From CAZHDI01 sp964531285 (GTDB lineage: Bacteria > Pseudomonadota > Alphaproteobacteria > JAJFIK01): DNA of 20,046 nucleotides. Location: NCBI GenBank assembly GCA_964531285.1, contig CAZHDI010000053.1:1-20046 (forward strand), read 5' to 3'. A program made the position numbers and the translations under genes. The notes beneath the pieces were generated by a model. It did no database searches, had not been told where the DNA came from, and saw nothing but the letters and a program-made list of their open reading frames with translations. This document shows positions 7,818-14,313 of this stretch, piece after piece (the first letter of the stretch is position 1; each line of letters begins with the position of its first letter).

Positions 7818-7948
7818 CAACCTGCGGCCTGACAANNNNNNNNNNNNNNNNNNNNNNNNNNNNNNNNNNNNNNNNNNNNNNNNNNNNNNNNNNNNNNNNN
7901 NNNNNNNNNNNNNNNNNNNNNNNNNNNNNNNNNNNTGCGGCCTGACAA
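7809..7948 (+). repeat. 15-bp tandem repeat interrupted by the scaffold gap
   Basis: The 12-mer GCGGCCTGACAA occurs at 7809-7820, 7824-7835 (period 15) and again at 7937-7948, immediately after the run of N. The first copy contains the acyltransferase stop codon. The same unit on both edges of the gap suggests the missing sequence is more of the same array, and that the repeat caused the assembly break. Confidence 0.8.
7836..7935. other. Scaffold gap (100 N)
   Basis: Exactly 100 undetermined bases, the conventional placeholder for a gap of unknown length, so the true distance and content are unknown. Confidence 0.99.
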
Positions 7949-8112
7949 ATGGTCCGCTTACCCCGCCTGTTGCCGAAAATCCTCACTATGCGGCATAACG
8001 GCGCCTGTTGGGGAACACGGCGCTTGAACCCGATGCGGTGAAGCGCCATTGTCCCGTCGTGGCGATGCGTCATAGACCGGCTCGCGCCATCGGCAAACTT
8101 TGCAATGCCAAC

Positions 8113-8145
8113 CTGTTCGCAACAACTCACCTTGTTCGCAACAAC
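8113..8145. promoter_or_regulatory. Paired operator-like repeats
   Basis: Two near-identical 14-mers, CTGTTCGCAACAAC (8113-8126) and TTGTTCGCAACAAC (8132-8145), repeat with a 19-bp period, close to two helical turns. Each has internal dyad symmetry (TTGTT-CGC-AACAA; the first copy lacks one arm base). This is the expected look of tandem sites for a dimeric repressor. The regulator is unknown. Confidence 0.45.
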
Positions 8146-8290
8146 ACGGACGGACCCGATGAAAAGGCCTTCAGATCCAGAGCGGCCCTGCGCCGCGTGA
8201 TCCCAGGCCGGCAGCGTTAGCTGCCGAATGCCCGGGGTCATGAACCGGGTAGCATCGTCCGTCGTCTGACGCGATTTCCCTCTTTCGCCA

Positions 8291-8350
8291 GTCTGAGTCC
8301 GGCCCGTAACGGGTCAGCATTAATGTGTCTGATCCGTTGTACGGTCAGAC
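8291..8350. repeat. Twin inverted repeats in the ABC exporter leader
   Basis: Two related hairpin-forming units start 36 bp apart. Unit one (8291-8317) begins GTCTGAGTCCG and closes with ACGGGTCAG. Unit two (8327-8350) begins GTCTGATCCGT and closes with ACGGTCAGAC. Unit two folds as a 6+4 bp stem with one bulged T and a TGT loop. They could be a duplicated protein-binding site or RNA leader stem-loops. Confidence 0.4.
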
Positions 8351-8402
8351 CCGGCGAATGATCTGCCCGCTCCGTTTTTCTCTGACCAGCCCATTTCTTT
8401 TC

Positions 8403-8432
8403 AACGGAGGAGCCGGCCCGCGCGCCGGCGGA
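8403..8432 (+). promoter_or_regulatory. Ribosome-binding region of the ABC gene containing a hairpin
   Basis: A strong purine-rich AACGGAGGAG (8403-8412) lies 27 nt before ATG 8440, too far for normal use. A perfect GC hairpin, GCCGGC (8412-8417) / GCCGGC (8424-8429), sits between them; if folded, it leaves about 10 nt to the start. A weaker local GGCGGA (8427-8432, 7 nt spacing) is the alternative Shine-Dalgarno and would be partly inside the stem. Confidence 0.35.
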
Positions 8433-8439
8433 CACGATC

Positions 8440-10218
8440 ATGGCACGCGAAGACAAAACCATTTCATTCGTCCAGGCCGCCGGCTTTGTCTGGCACTACT
8501 GGAAGCGCCATCCCCGGATGGTCGGCGCCATCGCCGCCGGTCAGGTGGCCATCGCGGCAGCCCAGGTTACGATCCCCTGGCTGTCGGGCCGCCTCATCGA
8601 CTCCATCGCCCTGCCGGATGCGGACCTGATGCGGGCGGGCATCATCCTGGCCATTCTGGTGGCGACGATCTTCTTCGTCGATATCAGCCGGTTCATCTAT
8701 GACCGCCTGTGGATCGCCATCGCCACCAAGGTCATGAGCCGCCTGGTGCAGGACGCCTTTCACAATGTCCAGCGGTTCAGCACCGATTGGCATGCGAACA
8801 ATTTCGCCGGGGCCACGGTACGCAAGATCACTCGCGGCATGTGGGGCTATGACACCTTCGCCGACACGATGAGCTTCGGCATTGTGCCCACGGCTCTGAT
8901 CGTCGTGGGCGCCATGCTGATGTTGTCGATCCACTGGCCGGTGATGGGCCTGTTCATTGCCGGGGCGGTGTGTCTCTACATTGTCGTGAATGCCTGGATG
9001 GCGACCTACTATGTCGCGCCCACCAACAAGGCATTCGTCGATCACGATTCCGATCTGGGCGGCCATCTGGCCGATGCGATCACCTGCAACGCGGTGGTCA
9101 AGACCTTCGGGGCGGAGTCGCGCGAAGAGGCGCGTACGGAGCAGATGACCGATACCTGGCGTCAGCGGGCGCAGCGGGCCTGGAACCGCCATGTCGATAT
9201 GTTCGGCGTGCAGTTCATGATCCTGCTGGTCATGCAGGGCGGCCTTCTGGCCATGGCGCTCTACTACTGGAGCCAGGGCGCGGCGACACCGGGCGCGGTC
9301 ACCCAGGTGCTGACGACCTATATGCTGCTCAACGGATATCTGCGCGATCTGGGCCAGCATATGCGCAATCTTCAGCAGGCGATCAACGACATGCACGACG
9401 TCGTTGGTTATCGCACCATGCCGGCCGAGGTGGTCGATCGTCCGGATGCGGTGGCGTTCCAGCCGGGGGCGGGTCACATCCGCTTCGAGAAGGTCCGGTT
9501 CGGTTACGCCAACCAGAACCGGGTTGTCTATGACGACTTCTCGATCGACATCGCGCCGGGCGAGAAAGTCGCTCTGGTCGGGCGGTCGGGCAGCGGCAAG
9601 AGCACCTTCGTGCGGCTGGTTCAGCGGCTGCACGATGTGCATGGCGGCCGGGTTGTCATCGACGGGCAGGATGTGCGGACGGTAACGCAGGAATCCCTGC
9701 GCCAGGCGATTGCCCTGGTGCCCCAGGAGCCCCTGCTGTTCCACCGCTCGCTGGGTGAGAACATCGCCTATGCCCGGCCCGGCGCGCGCCCCGATGAAGT
9801 CATGGCAGCGGCCCGCAAGGCCCATGCCCATGACTTCATCAGCCAGCTGAGGGACGGCTACGACACCCTGGTCGGCGAACGCGGCGTGAAACTGTCGGGC
9901 GGGGAGCGCCAGCGGGTGGCCATCGCCCGGGCCTTCCTGGCGGATGCGCCCGTGTTGATCCTGGACGAGGCGACATCGAGCCTGGATTCGGTCACCGAGA
10001 CCCATATCCAGCAGGCGATGCACGACCTCATGCAGGGTCGCACGACGATCCTGATCGCCCACCGTCTGTCCACCATCCAGTCGGTCGACCGGATCCTGGT
10101 GTTCGCAGACGGCAAGGTGGTGGAACAGGGCACCCATGACGACCTGATGGCGACGTCGAATGGGCTCTACTACGCCCTCTATAAGACGCAGCACGGACGC
10201 GACACGGTGATCGTCTGA
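8440..10218 (+). CDS. ABC exporter, fused membrane and ATPase domains (half-transporter)
   Basis: A 592-residue half-transporter of the exporter type (MsbA/ATM1-like arrangement), expected to work as a dimer in the inner membrane. The N-terminal membrane domain has about six hydrophobic helices (roughly 25-320). The ATPase domain (about 345-580) has Walker A GRSGSGKST (381-389), the Q-loop in LVPQEP, signature LSGGERQ (485-491), Walker B LILDEATSSLDS with catalytic Glu510, and the H-loop IAHRLST with His541. All catalytic residues are present, so it should hydrolyse ATP. The substrate cannot be deduced; lipid, drug or metal-thiol conjugates are all possible. The upstream lipid acyltransferase is on the same strand, but about 0.6 kb and a gap separate them, so a functional link is weak. 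A hairpin follows 11 nt after the stop. Confidence 0.93.
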   Translation: MAREDKTISFVQAAGFVWHYWKRHPRMVGAIAAGQVAIAAAQVTIPWLSGRLIDSIALPDADLMRAGIILAILVATIFFVDISRFIYDRLWIAIATKVMSRLVQDAFHNVQRFSTDWHANNFAGATVRKITRGMWGYDTFADTMSFGIVPTALIVVGAMLMLSIHWPVMGLFIAGAVCLYIVVNAWMATYYVAPTNKAFVDHDSDLGGHLADAITCNAVVKTFGAESREEARTEQMTDTWRQRAQRAWNRHVDMFGVQFMILLVMQGGLLAMALYYWSQGAATPGAVTQVLTTYMLLNGYLRDLGQHMRNLQQAINDMHDVVGYRTMPAEVVDRPDAVAFQPGAGHIRFEKVRFGYANQNRVVYDDFSIDIAPGEKVALVGRSGSGKSTFVRLVQRLHDVHGGRVVIDGQDVRTVTQESLRQAIALVPQEPLLFHRSLGENIAYARPGARPDEVMAAARKAHAHDFISQLRDGYDTLVGERGVKLSGGERQRVAIARAFLADAPVLILDEATSSLDSVTETHIQQAMHDLMQGRTTILIAHRLSTIQSVDRILVFADGKVVEQGTHDDLMATSNGLYYALYKTQHGRDTVIV

Positions 10219-10229
10219 CGACAGAAGAA

Positions 10230-10257
10230 AAAGGGAGCATCCGCGGATGCTCCCTTT
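10230..10257. terminator. Perfect intrinsic terminator shared by convergent genes
   Basis: A perfect 28-bp palindrome: AAAGGGAGCATC and GATGCTCCCTTT arms around a CGCG loop. Read on the minus strand it is followed by TTTTTCTT, a good U-tract ending the 101-residue gene 33 nt upstream. On the plus strand it ends the ABC gene with a weaker tail (TTTCG). Confidence 0.9.
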
Positions 10258-10290
10258 CGCCGTCACAGGCGCGGGCGCCAGCGGCGCCGA

Positions 10291-10596
10291 TCAACGGTAT
10301 TTCAAGCGCTCGACCTTGCCCGACGCCAGATGCACCCGGTAGGTATCGGTTACGGATTTGAGATTGTTGGAAACATTGGCGAACAGATAATCGCCCCGCT
10401 TCCAGGTGCCCATGATGCGAAACGCACCGGCACGGGCCTGCAGGTAATCACTCAGCACACTGCGCGCTTCGCCGACCGACATGTGCTCGCCTTCCACGAC
10501 GATCTTGTCATCGGCATCCCTGGCGATGGCGGCCGGCGCCAAAACGGCAGCACCGGTCAGAGCAGCGGTCGCAATCATCAGATGCTTGATAGACAT
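10291..10596 (-). CDS. Small secreted protein of unknown function
   Basis: A 101-residue protein that I do not recognise. A clear signal peptide (MSIKHLMIATAALTGAAVLA, cleavage near AIA-RD, about residue 26) precedes a mature domain of about 75 residues without cysteines. It contains MSVGEARSVLSDYL (39-52), probably helical, then beta-like segments RIMGTWKRGDYLFANV (60-75) and TYRVHLASGKVERLKY (85-100). The helix followed by strands ending in a DG/SGK-type turn loosely resembles a PepSY-like module, but this is only an impression. Start at 10596 is chosen over an upstream frame because AGGAGA precedes it and the signal peptide begins there. It has its own terminator (10230-10257) and a 400-bp upstream region, so it is probably monocistronic. 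Confidence 0.75.
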   Translation of the reverse strand: MSIKHLMIATAALTGAAVLAPAAIARDADDKIVVEGEHMSVGEARSVLSDYLQARAGAFRIMGTWKRGDYLFANVSNNLKSVTDTYRVHLASGKVERLKYR

Positions 10597-11004
10597 GGTG
10601 TTCTCCTTGCCAATTCGTCCGCAAACGGCTTGTCGCCGTTCGTCGGACCGCACCAACCGCGGCGCGGACGCCCTCCCCGTGGCAACGATCGTGCCAAAGC
10701 GATACTGTTATATTTTTCAATGGCTTAAACGGCCTGGTCGGCTAAACGGAAAATCATCCGTACGCTCACGAACGCTTCACTGTACGCTGGCGGACAGTGC
10801 GGACGGTTTCCGGGGCCAGACTGGGCTCGAAGCGGGCGGATACCGGATCGCGCGGCACCGGAGCGCGGTGCGGGCTGTCAAAAAACCGGGGCCAGTTTGT
10901 ATTGACGATTGAGAGGCTGACGATTGAGCCGCGCCCTGTCAAGATACAGCCTTTTGCAAGGCCGCCCGGCGACAAATCACACTCGGCAATTTGACAAAGA
11001 AAAA
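10597..11004. other. Gene-free region upstream of the 101-residue secreted protein gene
   Basis: No supportable coding region. It should hold the minus-strand promoter; an AT-rich patch around 10705-10725 (minus strand AATATAAC) is the best candidate. It also has an inverted repeat CACTGT/ACAGTG (about 10780-10800) and the direct repeat at 10903-10928. Confidence 0.4.
10903..10928. repeat. 11-bp direct repeat, period 15
   Basis: TGACGATTGAG occurs at 10903-10913 and 10918-10928, separated by AGGC. It lies in non-coding DNA and may be a binding-site pair or a small tandem duplication. Confidence 0.6.
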
Positions 11005-11028
11005 GGGGAGCACCGGACGATGCTCCCC
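11005..11028 (-). terminator. Intrinsic terminator of the cysteine-rich protein gene
   Basis: Inverted repeat GGGGAGCA / TGCTCCCC with an 8-nt loop. On the minus strand it is followed by TTTTTCTTTG. It lies 66 nt after the stop of the gene at 11095-11847. Stem and tail closely resemble the terminator at 10230-10257. Confidence 0.88.
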
Positions 11029-11094
11029 GCCTTTCTCATCTGGTGACCCGGCGGCGACCGGCCGGGCAGCGATGGTTCCATCCGGAGGAAGGGC

Positions 11095-11847
11095 TCAGCC
11101 GGCGATCGCTTTCGACTTTACAAGCTTATGGCCTGTAGGATCGTAGCCGGCATCGCGGATCGCCTGTTCATACGCCTTTTGCGAGGCATAGGCCCCGTGG
11201 GCGCCGAACTCGGAGAGCTTGGCCGGCACGAGCTTACCGCCGGATTTCGGCGGCACTTTCATGAGCGAGCCGTCGCGCATGAGGATGGGGATGGGGCGGC
11301 CCCAGCGGGAAAACACCCGCCGCGCCTGGGCGGATTGATCGATGAACGCCTCGCGTTCTTCCTCGTCACGTTCAAACAGATAACCGTAAGCATCGAGGAA
11401 CTGCTCCAGGAACGGCTGTTCCACAACGCCCAGATTGGACAATACCCAGCACCGGTCTTCGAAGATCCAGTAATACCCGACCCCGACCATCTCGCCCTCT
11501 TTGGTGAAATAGGGAAAGAAGGGAAAGGCCCGGCAGGCCAGCGTGCGCCCATTGCGCTGACAGGCCGGCGCGACCGTGCACTCGACCGCCTTACAACTTT
11601 CATGGAGTTCATCGACGATCTGCTTGGATGTCGCATCGAACGGCTTGAAATCGGTCCAGATGTCGGTCCGCTGCTTCAGGTGCTTCCATTCCGCTTTGGA
11701 CACGATGGGGATTGCGGTCTGAGTGGTGCAGCACAGGGCCGACCCGCCATTGAGCGGCGCGCAGAATTGTCCGCAATCGGCGCGTTCGGAAATCGACGCT
11801 GTGAAGGTATCGAGAATGTGCTTGTAATCGCTGGGACGCGCGGGCAT
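11095..11847 (-). CDS. Cysteine-rich protein, YkgJ-like (putative zinc/iron-chelating)
   Basis: A 250-residue soluble protein without a signal peptide. Its nine cysteines cluster as C25-x3-C29-x9-CC(39-40) and C85-x4-C90-x5-C96-x8-C105, with C105 in CRAFPFFPYF, plus C133. The CxxxC...CC followed by a Cys-Arg-x-(F)P(F) segment recalls the YkgJ/UPF0153 family of putative zinc- or iron-chelating proteins, but spacing differs and the protein is longer than typical, so the assignment is tentative. Aromatic-rich YYWIF (125-129) and an acidic helix FERDEEEREAF (158-168) follow. The C-terminal third (about 180-250) is basic with no motif I know. A role in protein-based metal storage or an Fe-S enzyme is possible. 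It is followed by a strong terminator and lies 125 bp after the SDH-type peptidase gene. Confidence 0.8.
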   Translation of the reverse strand: MPARPSDYKHILDTFTASISERADCGQFCAPLNGGSALCCTTQTAIPIVSKAEWKHLKQRTDIWTDFKPFDATSKQIVDELHESCKAVECTVAPACQRNGRTLACRAFPFFPYFTKEGEMVGVGYYWIFEDRCWVLSNLGVVEQPFLEQFLDAYGYLFERDEEEREAFIDQSAQARRVFSRWGRPIPILMRDGSLMKVPPKSGGKLVPAKLSEFGAHGAYASQKAYEQAIRDAGYDPTGHKLVKSKAIAG

Positions 11848-11972
11848 GGGGACACCTTCGGCACGGGGGACGGACGAATCAAAACAGCTTCGGCGTCAGT
11901 CTAAAGAGCGGGCGGCACGGGCGCAAAGGGCACGCCTCTCCGGCTCAGGCCCTTGGCCCCCATGGCATGATA

Positions 11973-12827
11973 TCAGCCGAGCCAATTGCTCCAGGTCATG
12001 GCCCGGGTGTCTTCGGTTGCGGCGAGGCTACGCGCGGTCTCCACCGACGCGGTCTGGCGGACAGGCTGCGGATAAAGCGTCATGAGTTCGAGCACGCCTT
12101 CGGGCAGATCGGCGGACGCCGGCAAGCCCAGCTCCACCGCTTTTTCATGGGTGATGGCGTAGTCATGGGTCCAGATGCCGCTGGTCAGCTTGCGGGCAAT
12201 GTCCTGAGCCAGCGGCAAGCCGAGCCGTCCGGACATCAACTCCACCGCCCCTTCACGCAGTTGGGAGATGGCCTTTTCGCCGATATCGGCCAGAACCAAG
12301 GTCAGGTCGTGGACCTGATCGACGGACTTCTGCGCCTTGGCCGCCAGGATCGACGGCGCGGGCAGTCCGGCGATCTGCGGATCGATCGGTCCGAGAACAG
12401 AAAAATCTCCCATAACGATCTCGTCGGCCGCCAGGGCGATCAGCGTGCCCCCCGACATGGCATAGACCGGCACGAACACGGTCACCTTGGCCGGATGAGC
12501 CTTGATGGCGCGGGCGATCTGCATGGCGGCAAGCACCAGACCGCCGGGCGTGTGCAGCACAAGCGCAATGGGCCGATCTTTCGGCGTCGAGCGGATAGCG
12601 TGAATCACCGCCTGCGCATCGTCGATGTCGATATACCGGGCCGGCGCCATACCGAGAACCGAGACCCGCTCCTGGCGGTGGATCAGCGTGATCACCCGGG
12701 CATTCAAATCGCGCGACAGCTTGCGGATCTGGGCCCCCCGCGCGGACGCGATCCGGCGCTGGGCCAGCACCGGCTGGATCACCACAAGGGCAAAGATCAC
12801 AACGAAAAAGACGATGAGCCAGTCCAT
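11973..12827 (-). CDS. Membrane-anchored SDH-type (SppA/ClpP-fold) serine peptidase
   Basis: A 284-residue protein. An N-terminal membrane segment (MDWLIVFFVVIFALVVIQPV, 1-20) anchors a Clp/crotonase-fold domain. Motifs are HTPGG (92-96, oxyanion-type loop), YAMSGGT with presumed nucleophile Ser125, GPIDPQI (146-152) and the C-terminal signature THDYAITHEKAVELGL (220-235), all fitting the serine dehydrogenase proteinase (SDH_sah) family related to SppA signal-peptide peptidases. The nucleophile and oxyanion loop are intact. Family members are thought to cleave membrane-derived or peptide substrates; the target here is unknown. The start is preceded by a GGGGGTG purine stretch (minus strand), and a strong hairpin lies 17 nt upstream (12844-12880). 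Tail end: a disordered Thr/Ala/Ser-rich stretch from about 255. Confidence 0.88.
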   Translation of the reverse strand: MDWLIVFFVVIFALVVIQPVLAQRRIASARGAQIRKLSRDLNARVITLIHRQERVSVLGMAPARYIDIDDAQAVIHAIRSTPKDRPIALVLHTPGGLVLAAMQIARAIKAHPAKVTVFVPVYAMSGGTLIALAADEIVMGDFSVLGPIDPQIAGLPAPSILAAKAQKSVDQVHDLTLVLADIGEKAISQLREGAVELMSGRLGLPLAQDIARKLTSGIWTHDYAITHEKAVELGLPASADLPEGVLELMTLYPQPVRQTASVETARSLAATEDTRAMTWSNWLG

Positions 12828-12843
12828 ATCACCCCCTGCCGGC

Positions 12844-12880
12844 TGCCGATCCCTAGGGTCTCGACCTTAAGGGATCGGCA
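12844..12880 (-). promoter_or_regulatory. Long RNA hairpin directly upstream of the SDH peptidase ribosome site
   Basis: Perfect 11-bp arms TGCCGATCCCT (12844-12854) and AGGGATCGGCA (12870-12880). The 15-nt loop can pair further (GGT/ACC around a CTCG tetraloop), giving an almost continuous stem with one bulge. On the minus strand it lies after the beta-helix gene stop and just before the Shine-Dalgarno of the peptidase gene. No U-tract follows, so it is more likely an RNA-processing, stability or translation-control element than a terminator. Confidence 0.6.
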
Positions 12881-12907
12881 CGCCGAACGGAATGGGGGGG
12901 GTCTGCG

Positions 12908-14245
12908 TCAGTCGATCCGCGCAAACCCGTCGCGATATCCGGCCTTGATCCAGCGCCGGCCATTGTTGTGGCAGGACTTGTGGTAGCGGATCGAGACATC
13001 CCACCGCGTATGCTTCTTCGTCATGCAATGCCGGTTGCGCATGATGCGGTTGTTGGCGAAGGTCGCCGCCGGTTCGTTGACGAAGCGCAGCCCGTAACGC
13101 TGGCTGTAGAGCACGAGGTTGTTTTCCAGGCTCGGCTTGTAGCGGGTGGCGTCGAACACCATGCCGTCCCGGCCGCTGCGCAGCACCTCGTTATTGATGT
13201 ACTCGCCGCCCGACCGGATCAACTGGATGCCGTCGAGCCCGTTATCGGCAAAGGTGTTGCCGAACACCGCGAGCGCCTCGACATCCTGCACCACGAGCCC
13301 GACTTTCGATGCGTGCGCGATGGTGTTTTCCGAAATCGTCAGGGTCGGCCGGTGGATCTGATAATCCGACCGGCTGGTCCCGCTGAGCACAATGCCGCGC
13401 TCGATATCGTAGATCGTATTGCCGCGGACCTCATAGGCGCCATCATTCACGGTGCGCCGGCGGCGCCCTTCCGGCGCCACTTCGATCACCACGCCCGCCC
13501 CGGCATGGGCGATTTCATTGCCGATCAGCGACACTTCACGCCCCGAGACATACACCGCCGCGCCGCCGCGCCGCCCGGTGATGTAATTGTTCTCAACTTC
13601 CAGGCGGCCATTATACGCCGCAAGGCATGGCGCACTGCCCGGATTATCCTCAGCCGGAATAATCCAATCAAGATCGTGAAGGCCGACGACGCCATGGGTG
13701 TCGATCGTCGCGCAAGGTTCGCCGACACCCGGCGAGATGGCAACCCGGTCATTGGGGCGGGCAAACTCATCGACCGCGGCCTCGATCCGCACCGGATGAT
13801 TGATCGTCAGGGATTCCCGGTAGATGCCGCCGTCGCTCCCCGGTGATTTCGGCTTCACGATCACCGTGCCATAGGGCTTCACCATGGCGAGGGCATCGGA
13901 GATCGTCTTGGCGGTGCCTTTTTTCTTGCCCTTGCCGTCCACCGTCACCGTGTCATGCACCCCCTTTTTCTTTTTATGGCTGTGCGGGTGATGATGATGC
14001 TTGCGGTGATGCTTGTGATGACCGCTGTAATAATCAAGGATCAGATGATCCCGGTGCTTATGACCGTGAGAGCCGTGGCCATGCCGGTGCGAGGCCTTGT
14101 GCCGATGATCGACAGTGTTCTCGGCCGGAAAATGCGGACTGACCCAGACCTGCCCGGCATAACTGTCGCCCGCGCCAGCGCTGACCGCGCCGACCAGAAT
14201 GGCCAGAGCCGCCAGCCCCGTGATGACCCCCACGCTCCGTTTCAT
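12908..14245 (-). CDS. Secreted histidine-rich right-handed beta-helix protein
   Basis: A 445-residue exported protein. Signal peptide MKRSVGVITGLAALAILVGA (cleavage near AGA-GD or SYA-GQ) is followed by a striking segment, residues 47-90, with 19 histidines in 44 residues (including HHHH 83-86), then a Lys-rich patch (KKKK 91-94, KGKKKG 105-110). The remainder (about 100-400) is a parallel beta-helix: a TISDALAMVKPYGTVIVKP coil start, then repeated NxI/NxF asparagine-ladder turns (VENNYI, IGNEIA, VRGNTIY, ISENTIA, FGNTFADNG, INNEV, ENNLV, ANNRI). A C-terminal cap has Cys407 and Cys425. Beta-helices usually bind or cleave polysaccharides; no catalytic triad is evident. The His segment should bind Zn, Ni or Cu. 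Start supported by GGAGG, 6 nt away. Immediate neighbour upstream is the Sel1/peptidoglycan-binding gene, 68 bp away, also ending in histidines. Confidence 0.88.
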   Translation of the reverse strand: MKRSVGVITGLAALAILVGAVSAGAGDSYAGQVWVSPHFPAENTVDHRHKASHRHGHGSHGHKHRDHLILDYYSGHHKHHRKHHHHPHSHKKKKGVHDTVTVDGKGKKKGTAKTISDALAMVKPYGTVIVKPKSPGSDGGIYRESLTINHPVRIEAAVDEFARPNDRVAISPGVGEPCATIDTHGVVGLHDLDWIIPAEDNPGSAPCLAAYNGRLEVENNYITGRRGGAAVYVSGREVSLIGNEIAHAGAGVVIEVAPEGRRRRTVNDGAYEVRGNTIYDIERGIVLSGTSRSDYQIHRPTLTISENTIAHASKVGLVVQDVEALAVFGNTFADNGLDGIQLIRSGGEYINNEVLRSGRDGMVFDATRYKPSLENNLVLYSQRYGLRFVNEPAATFANNRIMRNRHCMTKKHTRWDVSIRYHKSCHNNGRRWIKAGYRDGFARID

Positions 14246-14313
14246 CGTTGCCTCCGTCTGTCTGTGCGGTTCGTCCCATCCGCGTGTGTCATTGATCGTT
14301 CGATCTTGAGTTT

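Larger units (their letters stand above)
7949..8439. other. Gene-free, repeat-rich region upstream of the ABC exporter
   Basis: I find no convincing coding region here; short open frames lack ribosome sites and family features. It carries several symmetric elements: the paired dyads at 8113-8145, an imperfect palindrome centred on TCATGA within 8231-8250 (arms CCCGG and CCGGG), the twin inverted repeats at 8291-8350, and a hairpin just before the ABC start. It probably holds the exporter promoter and its control sites. Confidence 0.5.

Noticed and set aside
7809..7948. CRISPR array at the gap
   Set aside because: Repeat units are only about 12-15 bp and adjacent without spacers; no cas genes are present.
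8008..8220. Small plus-strand gene before the ABC exporter
   Set aside because: 70 codons with no ribosome site, signal peptide or motif; it overlaps the operator-like dyads.
8464..10266. Minus-strand open frame of 600 codons
   Set aside because: Antisense shadow of the ABC exporter, with no recognisable domain and a His/Asp/Arg-rich composition.
12893..12901. Run of eight G as a phase-variable tract
   Set aside because: It lies after the stop codon of the beta-helix gene, so slippage would not change the protein; no promoter role is evident.
11967..12986. Plus-strand open frame of 339 codons
   Set aside because: Overlaps the well-supported SDH-type peptidase on the other strand and resembles no protein family.
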